This document shows positions 9,525-18,737 of a stretch of DNA of 64,000 bases, one piece after another. The translations under genes were made by a program, and so were the position numbers. Source of the DNA: Thalassocella blandensis (GTDB lineage: Bacteria > Pseudomonadota > Gammaproteobacteria > Pseudomonadales > Cellvibrionaceae); contig CABFPG010000004.1 in assembly GCA_902141825.1 (NCBI GenBank), positions 496,001 to 560,000 on the forward strand, in the 5' to 3' direction. The notes below the pieces were generated by a model. It was given only the letters and a program-made list of their open reading frames with translations. It ran no database searches and was not told the origin of the DNA. Within the stretch, counting starts at the first letter, position 1; each line of letters begins with the position of its first letter.

Positions 9525-9770
9525 TTAAGCAGCAGCTGATTCCTTGACCAACTTAGCTACGCGATCTGAACACTGAGCACCTTGTGCAATCCAATGCTGC
9601 AAACGATCGCTGTCAATACGCAAACGCTCTTCTTGACCACGCGCAATAGGGTTAAAGAAACCAACGCGCTCAATGAAACGACCGTCACGGGAAGTACGGC
9701 TGTCAGTCACGTGAATGTGGTAAAAAGGACGCTTCTTAGAGCCGCCTCTTGATAGTCTGATGCTTACCAT
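9525..9770 (-). CDS. rpsP: 30S ribosomal protein S16
   Basis: The 81-residue protein opens with the signature [19 protein letters not shown] and continues with [22 protein letters not shown]16 is an early-binding 30S protein. It is the first gene of the rpsP-rimM-trmD-rplS operon, downstream of ffh; the 190-base gap upstream should carry the promoter. The stop codon abuts the rimM start, implying translational coupling. Confidence 0.99.
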   Translation of the reverse strand: MVSIRLSRGGSKKRPFYHIHVTDSRTSRDGRFIERVGFFNPIARGQEERLRIDSDRLQHWIAQGAQCSDRVAKLVKESAAA

Positions 9771-9960
9771 GTAAGTCTTATCCTGTTGTGTTCTTGTATT
9801 TAGGTTTACTTAATGCAGGAATCCTCCTACAAAAAGTTGAGGCCACCCGCGAAAGGCGGCGTATTTTAAAGTAAAGCAATTAGCATGTATAGGGGCAATT
9901 GCCTGTAATTTCGTCTAATTTAGCTAAAATTCGGTTTTTTACAGGTGAAATCTTCCGCAA

Positions 9961-11367
9961 TTACTGCCCAAACCCTGGAGGCAGGCCGCCACCGCCACCC
10001 ATTGGAGGCATTCCACCGCCGCCGCCGGGAAACATGCCACCCATTCCACGCATCATTTTAGCCATGCCACCGCCTTTCATTTTCTTCATCATCTTCGCCA
10101 TTTGCTTGTGCTGTTTCAGCAGGCGATTGAGATCCTGAATTTCCGTACCTGAACCACGGGTAATACGGCGCTTGCGAGATCCATTCAACAGTTCCGGGTC
10201 TTTTCTTTCCGCTGGCGTCATGGATGAAATAATCGCTTCCATCCGCTTAAACTGTTTCCCCATATTGGCCTGTTCAGCCATTTTCGCCATATTGCCCATA
10301 CCGGGAAGTTTTTCCAGCATGGAGGCCATGCCGCCCATGTTCTGCATTTGCTGTAACTGATCACGCAAGTCTTCCAGGTCAAAGCGCTTGCCTTTCTGGA
10401 CTTTCTTTACCAGCTTTTCAGCTTTTTGCTTGTCGATCTTCTGTTCGGCTTCCTCGATCAGCGACAGGATATCCCCCATCCCCAAAATACGCGATGCCAC
10501 ACGATCCGGATAAAACGGTTCGAGTGCTTCGGTTTTTTCACCGGCACCGAGGAATTTAATCGGCTTGCCAGTCACCTGGCGAACGGACAACGCCGCCCCG
10601 CCCCGCGCATCACCGTCAGTTTTGGTGAGTACAACCCCGGTCAACGGCAGCGCCTCATCAAAGGCTTTTGCGGTGTTTACCGCGTCTTGACCGATCATGG
10701 CATCGATAACGAACAGAGTTTCGATCGGGTTCAATACTTTATGCAGTGACTGAATCTCGCCCATCAATTGCTCATCAATGTGCAACCGACCTGCCGTGTC
10801 CACAATCAGAACATCCGCATGTATTTTCTTGGCTTGTTTCAGGGCATCTTTCGCGATATCTACCGGCTTTTGCTCTGCGGTGGAAGGGAAAAATTCCGCT
10901 TCGATCTCCCCTGCCAGCGTTTCAAGCTGCTTGATGGCTGCTGGGCGGTAGACGTCGGCACTGGTTACCATGACCTTTTTCTTTTCTTTTTCCTGCAGGA
11001 ACCGCGCAAGCTTGGCAACAGTTGTTGTTTTACCTGCACCCTGCAGACCTGCCATAAGGATGATGGCCGGAGGCTGTTGCGCCAGGTTCAGCTTTTCATT
11101 CGCATCCCCCATTACCTGAATCAGCTCGCTCTCCACAACCTTGAGAAACTGTTGCCCAGGGTTGAGCGCCTGGTTGACTTCCACCCCCAGCGCACGTTTT
11201 CTTACCTGGTTAATGAATTCCTTAACCACTGGCAGTGCAACGTCGGCTTCGAGCAGTGCTTTTCGCACCTCTCGCAGCGTTTCCTGGATGTTGTCGTGAT
11301 TAAGACGGGCTTTCCCACTTATCTTTTTGAGAGAGCGTGTAAGGCGTTCTGATAAATTTTCAAACAT
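9961..11367 (-). CDS. ffh: Signal recognition particle protein Ffh
   Basis: Ffh binds 4.5S RNA and hydrophobic signal sequences and delivers ribosomes to FtsY. The 468-residue protein has the N domain, the G domain with P-loop GLQGAGKTTT near 107, DTAGR near 190 and TKTDGDARGG near 248, and the methionine-rich M domain with the RNA-binding SGSR-like element (NGSRKRRITRGSGT). The tail is the usual Met/Gly/Pro-rich low-complexity segment. It is divergent from the YpjD-like gene. Confidence 0.98.
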   Translation of the reverse strand: MFENLSERLTRSLKKISGKARLNHDNIQETLREVRKALLEADVALPVVKEFINQVRKRALGVEVNQALNPGQQFLKVVESELIQVMGDANEKLNLAQQPPAIILMAGLQGAGKTTTVAKLARFLQEKEKKKVMVTSADVYRPAAIKQLETLAGEIEAEFFPSTAEQKPVDIAKDALKQAKKIHADVLIVDTAGRLHIDEQLMGEIQSLHKVLNPIETLFVIDAMIGQDAVNTAKAFDEALPLTGVVLTKTDGDARGGAALSVRQVTGKPIKFLGAGEKTEALEPFYPDRVASRILGMGDILSLIEEAEQKIDKQKAEKLVKKVQKGKRFDLEDLRDQLQQMQNMGGMASMLEKLPGMGNMAKMAEQANMGKQFKRMEAIISSMTPAERKDPELLNGSRKRRITRGSGTEIQDLNRLLKQHKQMAKMMKKMKGGGMAKMMRGMGGMFPGGGGGMPPMGGGGGLPPGFGQ

Positions 11368-11557
11368 AATAGCTATTCAATGATCACAGTGTGCTGAATT
11401 CGGCGGGCAGTATAATCGTAAATCCAGCTAAAAACGACCTCTTCGCCCACTATCCACTTGCCAAATACGCGGTATACCCACTAACCTTGCGGTTTGCTTC
11501 AAATTTTCAAGCGACATTAATTTTGTTTGATTTAAAATCAACGCAACCAGACCAAAG

Positions 11558-12352
11558 ATGCTGATAAATCTCCTCACTACGGGACTCTACCTACTTACGT
11601 GGATTTACGTGCTGCGCACGCTGTTAAAGCGCGAAAGTCTTACCACCAATATCATGCTGGGGCTTATGGCTACCTGCCTCTGCATGCATGGGATCTCCAC
11701 TTATCTGAGCCTGTTCGACAGCAAAGGATTACACCTGGGGCTATTGAAAGTCACCTCCCTGTTTTTCTTTGTGATCAATCTTCTGGTTACCGTAAGCAGC
11801 CTGAAAAAGCCCTTACACAGCCTGTTTCTGGTGTTGCTGCCGCTCACCATTATTGGCTTATTGACCAGTCAGGCTTTTGATGGTCCGATTATTTCAGGCA
11901 GCGATATCACCCCGGAATTAATTGCACATATTCTTTTATCCATTTTGGCCTACAGCTTACTGGCCATTGCCTCTTTCCAGGCGATGTTCCTGGCCTATCA
12001 AAGCAAGCAGCTCAAGAACAAACACTTCTCAGGCATTATGGGAATTATGCCTCCGCTGCAAACCATGGAAACCTTAATGTTCGAACTGGTATGGACAGGC
12101 TTTATTTTTCTGACACTGTCGATACTCACCGGGGTTATTTTTATTGAAGACATGCTGGCCCAGAAACTGACACATAAAACTGTCTTTTCCATAATTTCCT
12201 GGGTTATTTATGCCATATTACTTGGAGGTCGGCATCGCCTTGGCTGGCGTGGCGCGGTCGCTATTCGTTATGTGCTGGGTGGTTTCGCGGCATTAATGCT
12301 GGCGTACTTTGGGACGAAGATCGTGCTGGAGTTCATTCTCGCGGCGCGTTAA
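11558..12352 (+). CDS. ypjD: Inner-membrane cytochrome c assembly-like protein (YpjD/CcsA family)
   Basis: A 264-residue protein with about eight hydrophobic segments, matching the CcsA/YpjD family commonly found divergent from ffh in gammaproteobacteria. The family relates to cytochrome c/haem assembly proteins, but the haem-handling WWD signature is not evident here, so the biochemical role is open. Start ATG follows an AAAG stretch. The next gene, the CorC-type transporter, begins 67 bases downstream and is probably cotranscribed; that pairing is also conserved elsewhere. Confidence 0.85.
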   Translation: MLINLLTTGLYLLTWIYVLRTLLKRESLTTNIMLGLMATCLCMHGISTYLSLFDSKGLHLGLLKVTSLFFFVINLLVTVSSLKKPLHSLFLVLLPLTIIGLLTSQAFDGPIISGSDITPELIAHILLSILAYSLLAIASFQAMFLAYQSKQLKNKHFSGIMGIMPPLQTMETLMFELVWTGFIFLTLSILTGVIFIEDMLAQKLTHKTVFSIISWVIYAILLGGRHRLGWRGAVAIRYVLGGFAALMLAYFGTKIVLEFILAAR

Positions 12353-12419
12353 TACTTGATTCTCGTGACATTCTCCTTCACTATTTTGGATTCCCTTAAA
12401 TAACAGGTTAAACACCGCT

Positions 12420-13697
12420 TTGGACGCAATTTCCACAGACCTACTTATTGGTATTCTGGTCGCCCTCATCACCTTTTCTGCATTCTTTTCAAGCTCTGAG
12501 ACCGGCATGCTGTCGCTCAACCGCTATCGCTTGAAGCATCTGGTTAAGAAAAAACACCATGGCGCTACGCGAGCCTCTAAATTACTCGCGCGCCCGGATC
12601 GCCTTATCGGCGTGATCCTGATTGGAAACAACCTGGTAAATAATTTCGCCGCCGTGGTTGCACTGGCCATTGGTGTGCGCTTTTTGGATGACACAACTGC
12701 CAACGCCGTGATCCCTATTGTTTTGACGCTGGCGATGCTGGTTTTCGCGGAAGTTACCCCTAAAACGGTAGCGGCGGTGTTTCCGGAAAAAATCGCCTTC
12801 CCTGCCAGTATTGTATTAAAGCCCTTGCTTTTTCTGCTTTATCCCGCTGTTTGGGCGGTAAACGGCATGTCCAATATTCTCACCCGTATGGTGGGCATTG
12901 ATACTTCGAACGCCAATATCGGCGATCATTTGCACCCGGAAGAATTGCGCACGGTGGTGGATGAAGCGGGAGACCTTATTCCAGATCAGCACCAGGGCAT
13001 GCTCCTCAATGTATTGGATCTGGAGAAAGCCACGGTGGAAGATATTTTAATTCCACGCAACGAAGTGATAGGCATTGACCTGGAAGATGATATCGACACC
13101 ATCATCGACCTGATCCAATCAACTGAATACACGCGTTTACCGGTATTCGAGGGTGACATTAACAAAGTTGTGGGTGTGCTGCACATACGCTCTATCGCTA
13201 AGTTTCTCCGGATGCAGGATAAAACCATGACGCATCAGGATATTCGCGAACTGGTAACGGAACCCTACTTCATTCCAGAGTCTACGCCACTGCCGACGCA
13301 GTTAATGAACTTCCAGAAAGAAAAAGAGCGAGTTGCCCTGGTGGTCGATGAATACGGCGATGTCATGGGGATTGCGACACTGGTTGATCTACTGGAAGAA
13401 ATTGTCGGAGATTTTGCCACCGATACCGCGGAGCAGGAAGAGGATGAAATTATTCCTTTCCCCAACGACTGGTACCTGATTGATGCCACAACCTCTATTC
13501 GTGACATTAATCGCAACCTCGGCTGGAAACTTCCCACCGATGGCCCGAAAACACTTAACGGTATTATTGTGGAATTTCTGGAAAGCATTCCCGATGCTGT
13601 TGCCAGCTTTGAGATTGGCGACTATCGCTTTGAAATAAAAGAATTGAGTGATACACGCATTGAAAAGGCACTGGTGTTTGAGAAAATTAGTGATTAG
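12420..13697 (+). CDS. CorC/HlyC-type (CNNM family) membrane protein with CBS pair
   Basis: At 425 residues this has the CNNM/DUF21 transmembrane domain (SAFFSSSETGMLSLNRYRL at the N-terminus, then three more hydrophobic segments), two CBS domains (about 205-330, with IPRNEVIGID and YGDVMGIATLVD) and a C-terminal CorC_HlyC FAD-like domain (about 345-425). Family members are linked to magnesium or cobalt homeostasis. The start is TTG; it keeps the conserved N-terminus and no ATG does. Its closest relatives by architecture are E. coli YfjD-like proteins. Substrate is not determinable here. Confidence 0.9.
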   Translation: MDAISTDLLIGILVALITFSAFFSSSETGMLSLNRYRLKHLVKKKHHGATRASKLLARPDRLIGVILIGNNLVNNFAAVVALAIGVRFLDDTTANAVIPIVLTLAMLVFAEVTPKTVAAVFPEKIAFPASIVLKPLLFLLYPAVWAVNGMSNILTRMVGIDTSNANIGDHLHPEELRTVVDEAGDLIPDQHQGMLLNVLDLEKATVEDILIPRNEVIGIDLEDDIDTIIDLIQSTEYTRLPVFEGDINKVVGVLHIRSIAKFLRMQDKTMTHQDIRELVTEPYFIPESTPLPTQLMNFQKEKERVALVVDEYGDVMGIATLVDLLEEIVGDFATDTAEQEEDEIIPFPNDWYLIDATTSIRDINRNLGWKLPTDGPKTLNGIIVEFLESIPDAVASFEIGDYRFEIKELSDTRIEKALVFEKISD

Positions 13698-13781
13698 CAA
13701 TAATCATCTTTCTCATCATATTTCCCATGTTGCTCATCGCTAATGTGGCTCGCCAATTACGCTGTAATTGAAAAGCTTTAG

Positions 13782-14357
13782 CTAGACCAAAGGATAGATT
13801 TTTTCCGGAGCGGTATTCGCTCTGGAAATTTCCTGGCCGTGATGGGTATTGAGAAAATCCACCAGTAACCTGGCGGTAAACCCCCATATTTCAAACCCGG
13901 AAAAGTGGTAAACCGGCGCCCAGTAAGTAACACCATTCATTTGAAACAAATCTGTACGGACCCGCAAATCCTGCAGAAGAAACTCCATCGGCACCCAAAA
14001 TAGAGATTCCAATTCATCCGGGCATGGCACAAGCCCTTCGGGTGAGTCGATTTCTGCTACAAACGGAGTAACACGCACGCCACGGCGGGTGTGTGTTGCC
14101 TGTAGTTCAGAATTGACTTTTACACGTGCAGGATGGAGCCCTACTTCTTCATGACTTTCGCGCAGCGCGGTTTCCATCAGATTTGCATCACTTGGTTCCC
14201 ACATACCGCCAGGGAACGCTACTTCACCGCTGTGACTGCTGAGATGCTCGGCTCGCTTGGTTAATAAAACGTGATCTTTTCCGCAAATTTGCGAAACAGC
14301 GATAAGCACGGCCGCCTGGCCAGCTAAATGCAATGTTTGCTCGATTTTATTACTCAT
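13782..14357 (-). CDS. Nudix CoA pyrophosphatase
   Basis: A 191-residue Nudix hydrolase of the CoA diphosphatase (NudL/YeaB-like) type, which cleaves CoA to phosphopantetheine and 3',5'-ADP. The Nudix box reads GMWEPSDANLMETALRE followed by SHEEVGL, preceded by LTKRAEHLSSHSGEVAFPGG, the CoA-pyrophosphatase signature region. The ATG start is unambiguous. It is convergent with the CBS transporter. Confidence 0.88.
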   Translation of the reverse strand: MSNKIEQTLHLAGQAAVLIAVSQICGKDHVLLTKRAEHLSSHSGEVAFPGGMWEPSDANLMETALRESHEEVGLHPARVKVNSELQATHTRRGVRVTPFVAEIDSPEGLVPCPDELESLFWVPMEFLLQDLRVRTDLFQMNGVTYWAPVYHFSGFEIWGFTARLLVDFLNTHHGQEISRANTAPEKIYPLV

Positions 14358-14644
14358 TTAAGTACTGGGTCACAACTTCACACTACCGAAGACATCTTTA
14401 TAAATGCTTTTTGGGCGCTATGACATAGATTAGTCGACAAATCTGATGTTGGCTGTTTCGCAGACTCCGTCTTATAACATATTGATATAGATTTACCTAT
14501 ACACATACTTATTCGAAATCTGCTAGCATGTTTTTTAACCAAAGACGTGACACTGTAGCATGAATTTTCCGGGGGGAAAAATTACATTTGTTTTTGCAGT
14601 ACGCGGCTTTGAGCATGTAAGTTTAGGAGTTATAAGAGGTAATT
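14358..14644. other. Spacer with a compact GC-clamped hairpin
   Basis: The divergent promoter region of the Nudix and DUF3135-like genes. A symmetrical element AATTTTCC-GGGG-GGAAAA at about 14563-14580 could fold in the leader of the DUF3135-like gene, some 60 bases before its start. Confidence 0.4.
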
Positions 14645-14977
14645 ATGTCTACTCATTGGCCAACATTTGATGAGTTATTGGCCCTTGCTGATAATGCACC
14701 AGACAAGCTGGAAGAGCTTCGACGGAGGGAAATAACACGAATTATTGACTCAGCCCCGGAACATTTGCGAAAGCGTCTGCACGGACTGCAATTTCAAATC
14801 AATTGTCAGATTGAGCTTCATTCGACCCCGCTGGGAGCCTGTGTGGCCATTTCCAGAATGATGCATGACTCCCTGGCAAAACTGAACGATGCGCTTAACG
14901 GGTCCTATCAACATGCCCCGGCAGCCCCTCACAGCGATAATGTTGTCCCTTTCCATTGCGCGGGCTCCATGGCGTAA
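14645..14977 (+). CDS. DUF3135-like protein
   Basis: A 110-residue soluble protein. The core (WPTFDELLALADNAPDKLE, then RREITRIIDSAPEHLRKRL and LQFQINCQIEL) resembles the DUF3135 family of gammaproteobacteria, which has no assigned function. Mostly helical, no signal peptide. ATG is preceded by GAGG at a good distance. Flanked by unrelated genes on the opposite strand. Confidence 0.75.
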   Translation: MSTHWPTFDELLALADNAPDKLEELRRREITRIIDSAPEHLRKRLHGLQFQINCQIELHSTPLGACVAISRMMHDSLAKLNDALNGSYQHAPAAPHSDNVVPFHCAGSMA

Positions 14978-15064
14978 TTGCCTTCTGGCCTCCTGCGGTT
15001 GGCCACGGGCGCTTGAAATTAAATGTGCTGGCAACAGATCACCAGTTTAGTATCACCGTATCAC

Positions 15065-15385
15065 CTATAACAAAGACGTATCCACAACTGTCATCACATC
15101 AAAAGCCGGCTCCTCGTAGGGGTGAGCCTGCTTAAGTGCACTGACAGCCGCTTTGATACAGCTCTCTTCACAAACCATTTCTACGCGATACTCGTTTACC
15201 TTTTCCAATTCCCCAGACGCGCCGAGAAAAGGATCACTCCCTTCTAATGGGCGAAACTGACCGAGACCTTCGGTCTGCCAAGCGCATTTATCATAGAAGC
15301 CGATTGTGCCTGCACCCGCTGCAAAAACCGCCTCTTTAACCGCCTCAACATGGGTGGCGGGAACATAAAACACCAGTTTATACAT
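15065..15385 (-). CDS. NIF3-like C-terminal-domain protein (YqfO-type)
   Basis: A 106-residue protein that matches the insert domain of NIF3/YqfO proteins, a CutA-like ferredoxin fold: MYKLVFYVPATHVEAVKEA, GAGTIGFYDKCAWQT, LGQFRPLEGSDPFLG and HPYEEPAFDV. Stand-alone copies of this domain are common in gammaproteobacteria; their function is unknown, although the family is often linked to metal binding. The start has a GAGGAA site. Confidence 0.8.
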   Translation of the reverse strand: MYKLVFYVPATHVEAVKEAVFAAGAGTIGFYDKCAWQTEGLGQFRPLEGSDPFLGASGELEKVNEYRVEMVCEESCIKAAVSALKQAHPYEEPAFDVMTVVDTSLL

Positions 15386-15511
15386 TGTAATTTCCTCTGC
15401 CTGTGAGTTGCTAAAGCATTGTATAAAGTTGAAAATAGCGCTTTCAACACGTGAGAACCAAAACGGATTGTTTGCCCAATCACTCTACTCCACAAACTAA
15501 GAAGTACTTTA

Positions 15512-16354
15512 ATGCGATTATTTGTCGACAACCTCACCAACGTAGATTTTAGTTACCTCGATGCCAAACGTGGTCTCGTAGGCGAAACCTGGCTGGCCAG
15601 CATAGAACTCGAAGGCAGCCTCGATGCGCAAGGCATGGTAGTTGATTTTGGCATAGTCAAAAAGAAGCTGCGTCACTGGTTGGATGACATTCTGGATCAC
15701 CGGCTGTTAGTGCCAGCGCGATCTAGCTGTCTGCAACAAAAACAAACTGCGGCGAACGACTCCATCAGCTTTGAATGGCACTTGGGCGAGCAGCAAATAG
15801 TCTGCAAAAGCCCACAGCAGGCACTGACATTTATTGATGCAGAAGAAATTAATATGGAGAGCGTGGCGGCCTGGAGCCAACAACAGCTGGCGGGAGTATT
15901 TCCCGATACCGTGCAAAATCTCACGCTCAGATTCAGCAATGAGTCCATTGACACCCCCTTTTATCATTACAGCCACGGCTTAAAAAAGCACAAAGGTAAT
16001 TGCCAGCGAATAGCGCATGGCCACCGCTCACGCTTGAATATTTGGTTGAACGATCAATACAGTGATGAGGAAGTTGCATGGTGGGCGCAAAATTGGCGAG
16101 ACATTTATATCGCCACCGAAGAAGACCAATGTGAAAGCCCCAACACGCAAAACCATGCTTTTGCTTATGAAGCCGATCAGGGGAAATTTTATCTGGAAGT
16201 TCCAAAAAATCTTTGCTACTTAATCGACACAGACTCCACGGTTGAATTGATTGCGCATCACATCGCCAAACAGTTAAAACATAAATACCCAGACACCCAG
16301 GTGCGCGTTCAAGCGTTTGAAGGAATGGGTAAAGGGGCTATTGTTGAACTTTAG
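15512..16354 (+). CDS. Two-domain 6-pyruvoyl-tetrahydropterin synthase-like protein
   Basis: A 280-residue tandem duplication of the PTPS/QueD (T-fold) domain; canonical QueD is about 120 residues. Domain 1 (about 1-142) has the GMVVDFGIVKK strand-helix and the catalytic-type LDH (61-63), but the zinc-site HGH is replaced by VGE and the N-terminal His is missing. Domain 2 (about 148-280) keeps His155, Cys164 and the HGH motif (169-171) but has no LDH. In known PTPS enzymes the Cys and the Asp-His pair form an intersubunit triad, so the halves look complementary. Substrate unknown; a pterin or a queuosine-type precursor is possible. No folate or queuosine genes lie beside it. Confidence 0.8.
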   Translation: MRLFVDNLTNVDFSYLDAKRGLVGETWLASIELEGSLDAQGMVVDFGIVKKKLRHWLDDILDHRLLVPARSSCLQQKQTAANDSISFEWHLGEQQIVCKSPQQALTFIDAEEINMESVAAWSQQQLAGVFPDTVQNLTLRFSNESIDTPFYHYSHGLKKHKGNCQRIAHGHRSRLNIWLNDQYSDEEVAWWAQNWRDIYIATEEDQCESPNTQNHAFAYEADQGKFYLEVPKNLCYLIDTDSTVELIAHHIAKQLKHKYPDTQVRVQAFEGMGKGAIVEL

Positions 16355-16377
16355 TAGAACTTTAGTAGAACTGTAGC
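16347..16377. repeat. 11-base tandem repeat across a stop codon
   Basis: The unit GAACTTTAGTA occurs twice and then partially a third time (GAACTGTAG), starting inside the last codons of the pterin-synthase-like gene. Each copy places TAG in another frame, so every frame is stopped. It looks like a short slippage duplication. Confidence 0.75.
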
Positions 16378-16720
16378 GCTAAAGAGCTGCCGCCCTTATA
16401 GAACGACGCGAACCATGCGCGTATTCACTCCTTCGCATGCTCAGCCAGCGCGCTAATGCGGATTAATCTCAGTATTGATTGTCGTAAGCATAAGAAGAAC
16501 TGAGGTTACACGCACCGGCCTTCCTGATCTGATCACTTTATAAAAGCCTCATCATTCAGAGCGATTTGTTATAACTTCGCCGATGTATGGGCATTTTCCT
16601 ACAGCACATTGTGAATTTTTCCGCTGCCGCTCGCCATTTGCCAAACTTATAATATGCCCATTGGATAGATATTTCGTTCTGCCTTACAGAATCGGTCATA
16701 TGAATACCAGGAGGTTTACC
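16355..16720. other. Gene-free spacer before the 26-residue peptide
   Basis: Apart from the 11-base repeat at its start and the AGGAGG ribosome site at its end, I see no coding or structural signal. It should contain the promoter of the small peptide gene. Confidence 0.4.
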
Positions 16721-16801
16721 ATGATTGGCATTGACATAGCATTCATCTTCTTAATGATTTATGGCGTTTTATTTATTGGGACCATTGAAAACAAGAAATA
16801 A
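16721..16801 (+). CDS. 26-residue single-span membrane peptide
   Basis: A very short ORF with a perfect AGGAGG site at 16709-16714, six bases before the ATG. The product begins MIGIDIAFIFLMIYGVLFIG and ends TIENKK: one hydrophobic helix of about 18 residues with a charged C-terminus. Upstream in-frame ATGs would extend it, but only this start has a ribosome site. It resembles the small regulatory membrane proteins known in enterobacteria in design only; I do not recognise it. No antisense toxin-antitoxin arrangement is visible. It is flanked by long spacers. Confidence 0.6.
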   Translation: MIGIDIAFIFLMIYGVLFIGTIENKK

Positions 16802-17317
16802 TGCAGCCTAAGCATTCCACTTATGGCCTTACTCTACGTTAGTTAACGGCATAATCCTCAGAAGTACTATAACAACGAAACCCGGCACTATTAATTCGTA
16901 AAAGTAACGACGGCTCACAGGGTTGGTGCAGACAGCGTTTCATCATGAGGATTTAAAAAACACCTTAGAATGATGTCACTGAATTTTCCATTTCAGCAAT
17001 ACTTATCATTTTTTAGTACATATCGCTCATTGATAGAATATTCGACAGGCTTCAGGCTTGACTGAATGCTTATTTTATATCTCCGTAAGCGCGTTAACTC
17101 CGGCTTTAAAATTCAGTTAAAAACGATTACATTAGACATATCCGATCACTTTAAATCCCGAACACCTTTGATCGAAGAGCTTGCGACCGTATCCTTTGAG
17201 ACTGAACGCCTTGCACCTAAAACGGACTTTTACATTAGGCCTTCGCTCCTAACCAGCCTGATAGCGCTTCAATGTATTTTTGAACAGCGGGATCAGGCTC
17301 AAAAAAAGAGCTACAAC
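16802..17317. other. Gene-free spacer
   Basis: About 516 bases. An open frame extends from 17066 into the next gene but lacks a ribosome site and begins before a clear signal peptide start, so I treat it as untranslated. No strong hairpins or repeats were seen. Confidence 0.4.
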
Positions 17318-17812
17318 ATGAAACTTACAGACGCTGTATTTATTGGGTTTACTACCCTGCTTTCCACGATTGCAATCGCAGACAACACGACTGATCCTTC
17401 AACAGAAAAGAAAAACACAAAACCAAATTCAAGCAGTACTGCAGAGAATTCGACAATTAACGCTTTGTCCGAGTCCATCACGCTTGAAACGGATTGGCTC
17501 GAGCTGACTCCCGGGTATATAGGAAAAATCCTCGGTGCAGAAATCACCAAGATTGAAAAGCCCGACGATAAAGGCATGTCACGAATAGAGATTACGATCC
17601 CCAATGACAAACAACGTAATATCGAAGAAGTGATTGTACGAGGAAAACGTGGTAATTCAGAATATGATTTAACACTGGACCAACGCGTAGAAGTCATAAA
17701 AGACTTAGAGGCTGGAAAAACTGGTATTGTTGTACATGTTGGCGGCAACAAACCATTCAAGCTGTTAATCAATTACATTGATTACAATCAAGATTCACGA
17801 GCATACCAATAA
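17318..17812 (+). CDS. Exported protein of unknown function
   Basis: Starting at the ATG at 17318, the 164-residue product has a signal peptide (MKLTDAVFIGFTTLLSTIAIA then DN), a Ser/Thr/Asn/Lys-rich linker of about 35 residues, and a compact charged domain with IEEVIVRGKRGNSEYDLTL and GIVVHVGGNKPFKLLINY. A purine-rich AAAGAG precedes the start. The frame is open 84 codons further upstream, but that would bury the signal peptide. No family is recognised. The CDF transporter follows 40 bases later, so the two may share a transcript. Confidence 0.6.
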   Translation: MKLTDAVFIGFTTLLSTIAIADNTTDPSTEKKNTKPNSSSTAENSTINALSESITLETDWLELTPGYIGKILGAEITKIEKPDDKGMSRIEITIPNDKQRNIEEVIVRGKRGNSEYDLTLDQRVEVIKDLEAGKTGIVVHVGGNKPFKLLINYIDYNQDSRAYQ

Positions 17813-17852
17813 AAAAATGTCATGAGCAGATGCTACGCCTGACACATCCTCT

Positions 17853-18737
17853 ATGCCCGACGAAAACTTAATTACAACAACCAGTTCGCATGAGAAAAGT
17901 GTTCGCCGCGTATTACTCGTAGAAGGAATGGCCAACATACTAGTGTTGGCCATAAAATTAATCATTGGATTTAGTACTGGCTCACTTGCAATTCTAAGTG
18001 ATGCCATTCACTCCCTTACCGATGTAGCAAACAATATTGTTGCATGGACTATTGTCAAATTCTCTTACAAGCCACCCGATCGAAACCACCCCTATGGCCA
18101 TCGAAAATTTGAAACCCTCGCAGTGTTTTTCCTGGCCACCCTTCTCACACTACTGGCTTTTCAGTTAGTACTGCAGGTTTTTAACTCTGAGGATCGGACG
18201 GTAAGTTCGAGACCTTGGGAAATTATGGCTATGCTCGGTGTTCTCTTAATAAACATCACGGTTTCTATTTGGGAAAGAACTCAAGCTCTGAAACTGAATT
18301 CTGATATTTTACTAGCCGATGCCAGTCACACATTTTCAGACACACTGACAACCATTGCCGTGATAATTGGCTGGTTAGTCTCGTCAATAGGATTCGCCTG
18401 GGTCGACAAGGCTTGCGCATTGGTAGTAGCGGGCATTGTATTTTATCTCGCTTTTGAGCTTTTCAAAAAGGCTTCGCCAATTTTAGTGGATGAGTTTGCT
18501 TTTGAACCTGAAAAAATATATGCGATTATTCACCCCGTAGCGAATGTTAAAAACATTAAAGACATTCGTTCACGTTATTTAGGGCAAGACGCCTTACTGG
18601 ATTTGGTAATTGAAGTAGAACCGTCGCTCTCTGTCAAGCAAGCGAATGACGTAGTGCTGGCAACAAAGAAAGTATTGCAGCAACAGCTGGGTGAAATCGA
18701 TATTACTATACGAGTGGAGCCTTACGATCCTTCTTAG
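17853..18737 (+). CDS. Cation diffusion facilitator (CDF) metal transporter
   Basis: A 294-residue FieF/ZitB-type antiporter that exports divalent metals such as Zn, Fe or Mn against protons. Metal-site motifs are present in helix 2 (SDAIHSLTDVANN) and helix 5 (ADASHTFSDTL); six membrane segments are followed by a cytoplasmic domain (about 210-294) ending in DITIRVEPYDPS. The D-x3-D / H-x3-D pattern fits the zinc- or iron-type subgroup, but I cannot fix the metal. There is no His-rich loop and no clear ribosome site at the ATG. Confidence 0.88.
   Translation: MPDENLITTTSSHEKSVRRVLLVEGMANILVLAIKLIIGFSTGSLAILSDAIHSLTDVANNIVAWTIVKFSYKPPDRNHPYGHRKFETLAVFFLATLLTLLAFQLVLQVFNSEDRTVSSRPWEIMAMLGVLLINITVSIWERTQALKLNSDILLADASHTFSDTLTTIAVIIGWLVSSIGFAWVDKACALVVAGIVFYLAFELFKKASPILVDEFAFEPEKIYAIIHPVANVKNIKDIRSRYLGQDALLDLVIEVEPSLSVKQANDVVLATKKVLQQQLGEIDITIRVEPYDPS

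Noticed and set aside
17066-17317. Upstream extension of the 164-residue exported protein
   Set aside because: The extension would bury a clear signal peptide and lacks a ribosome site.
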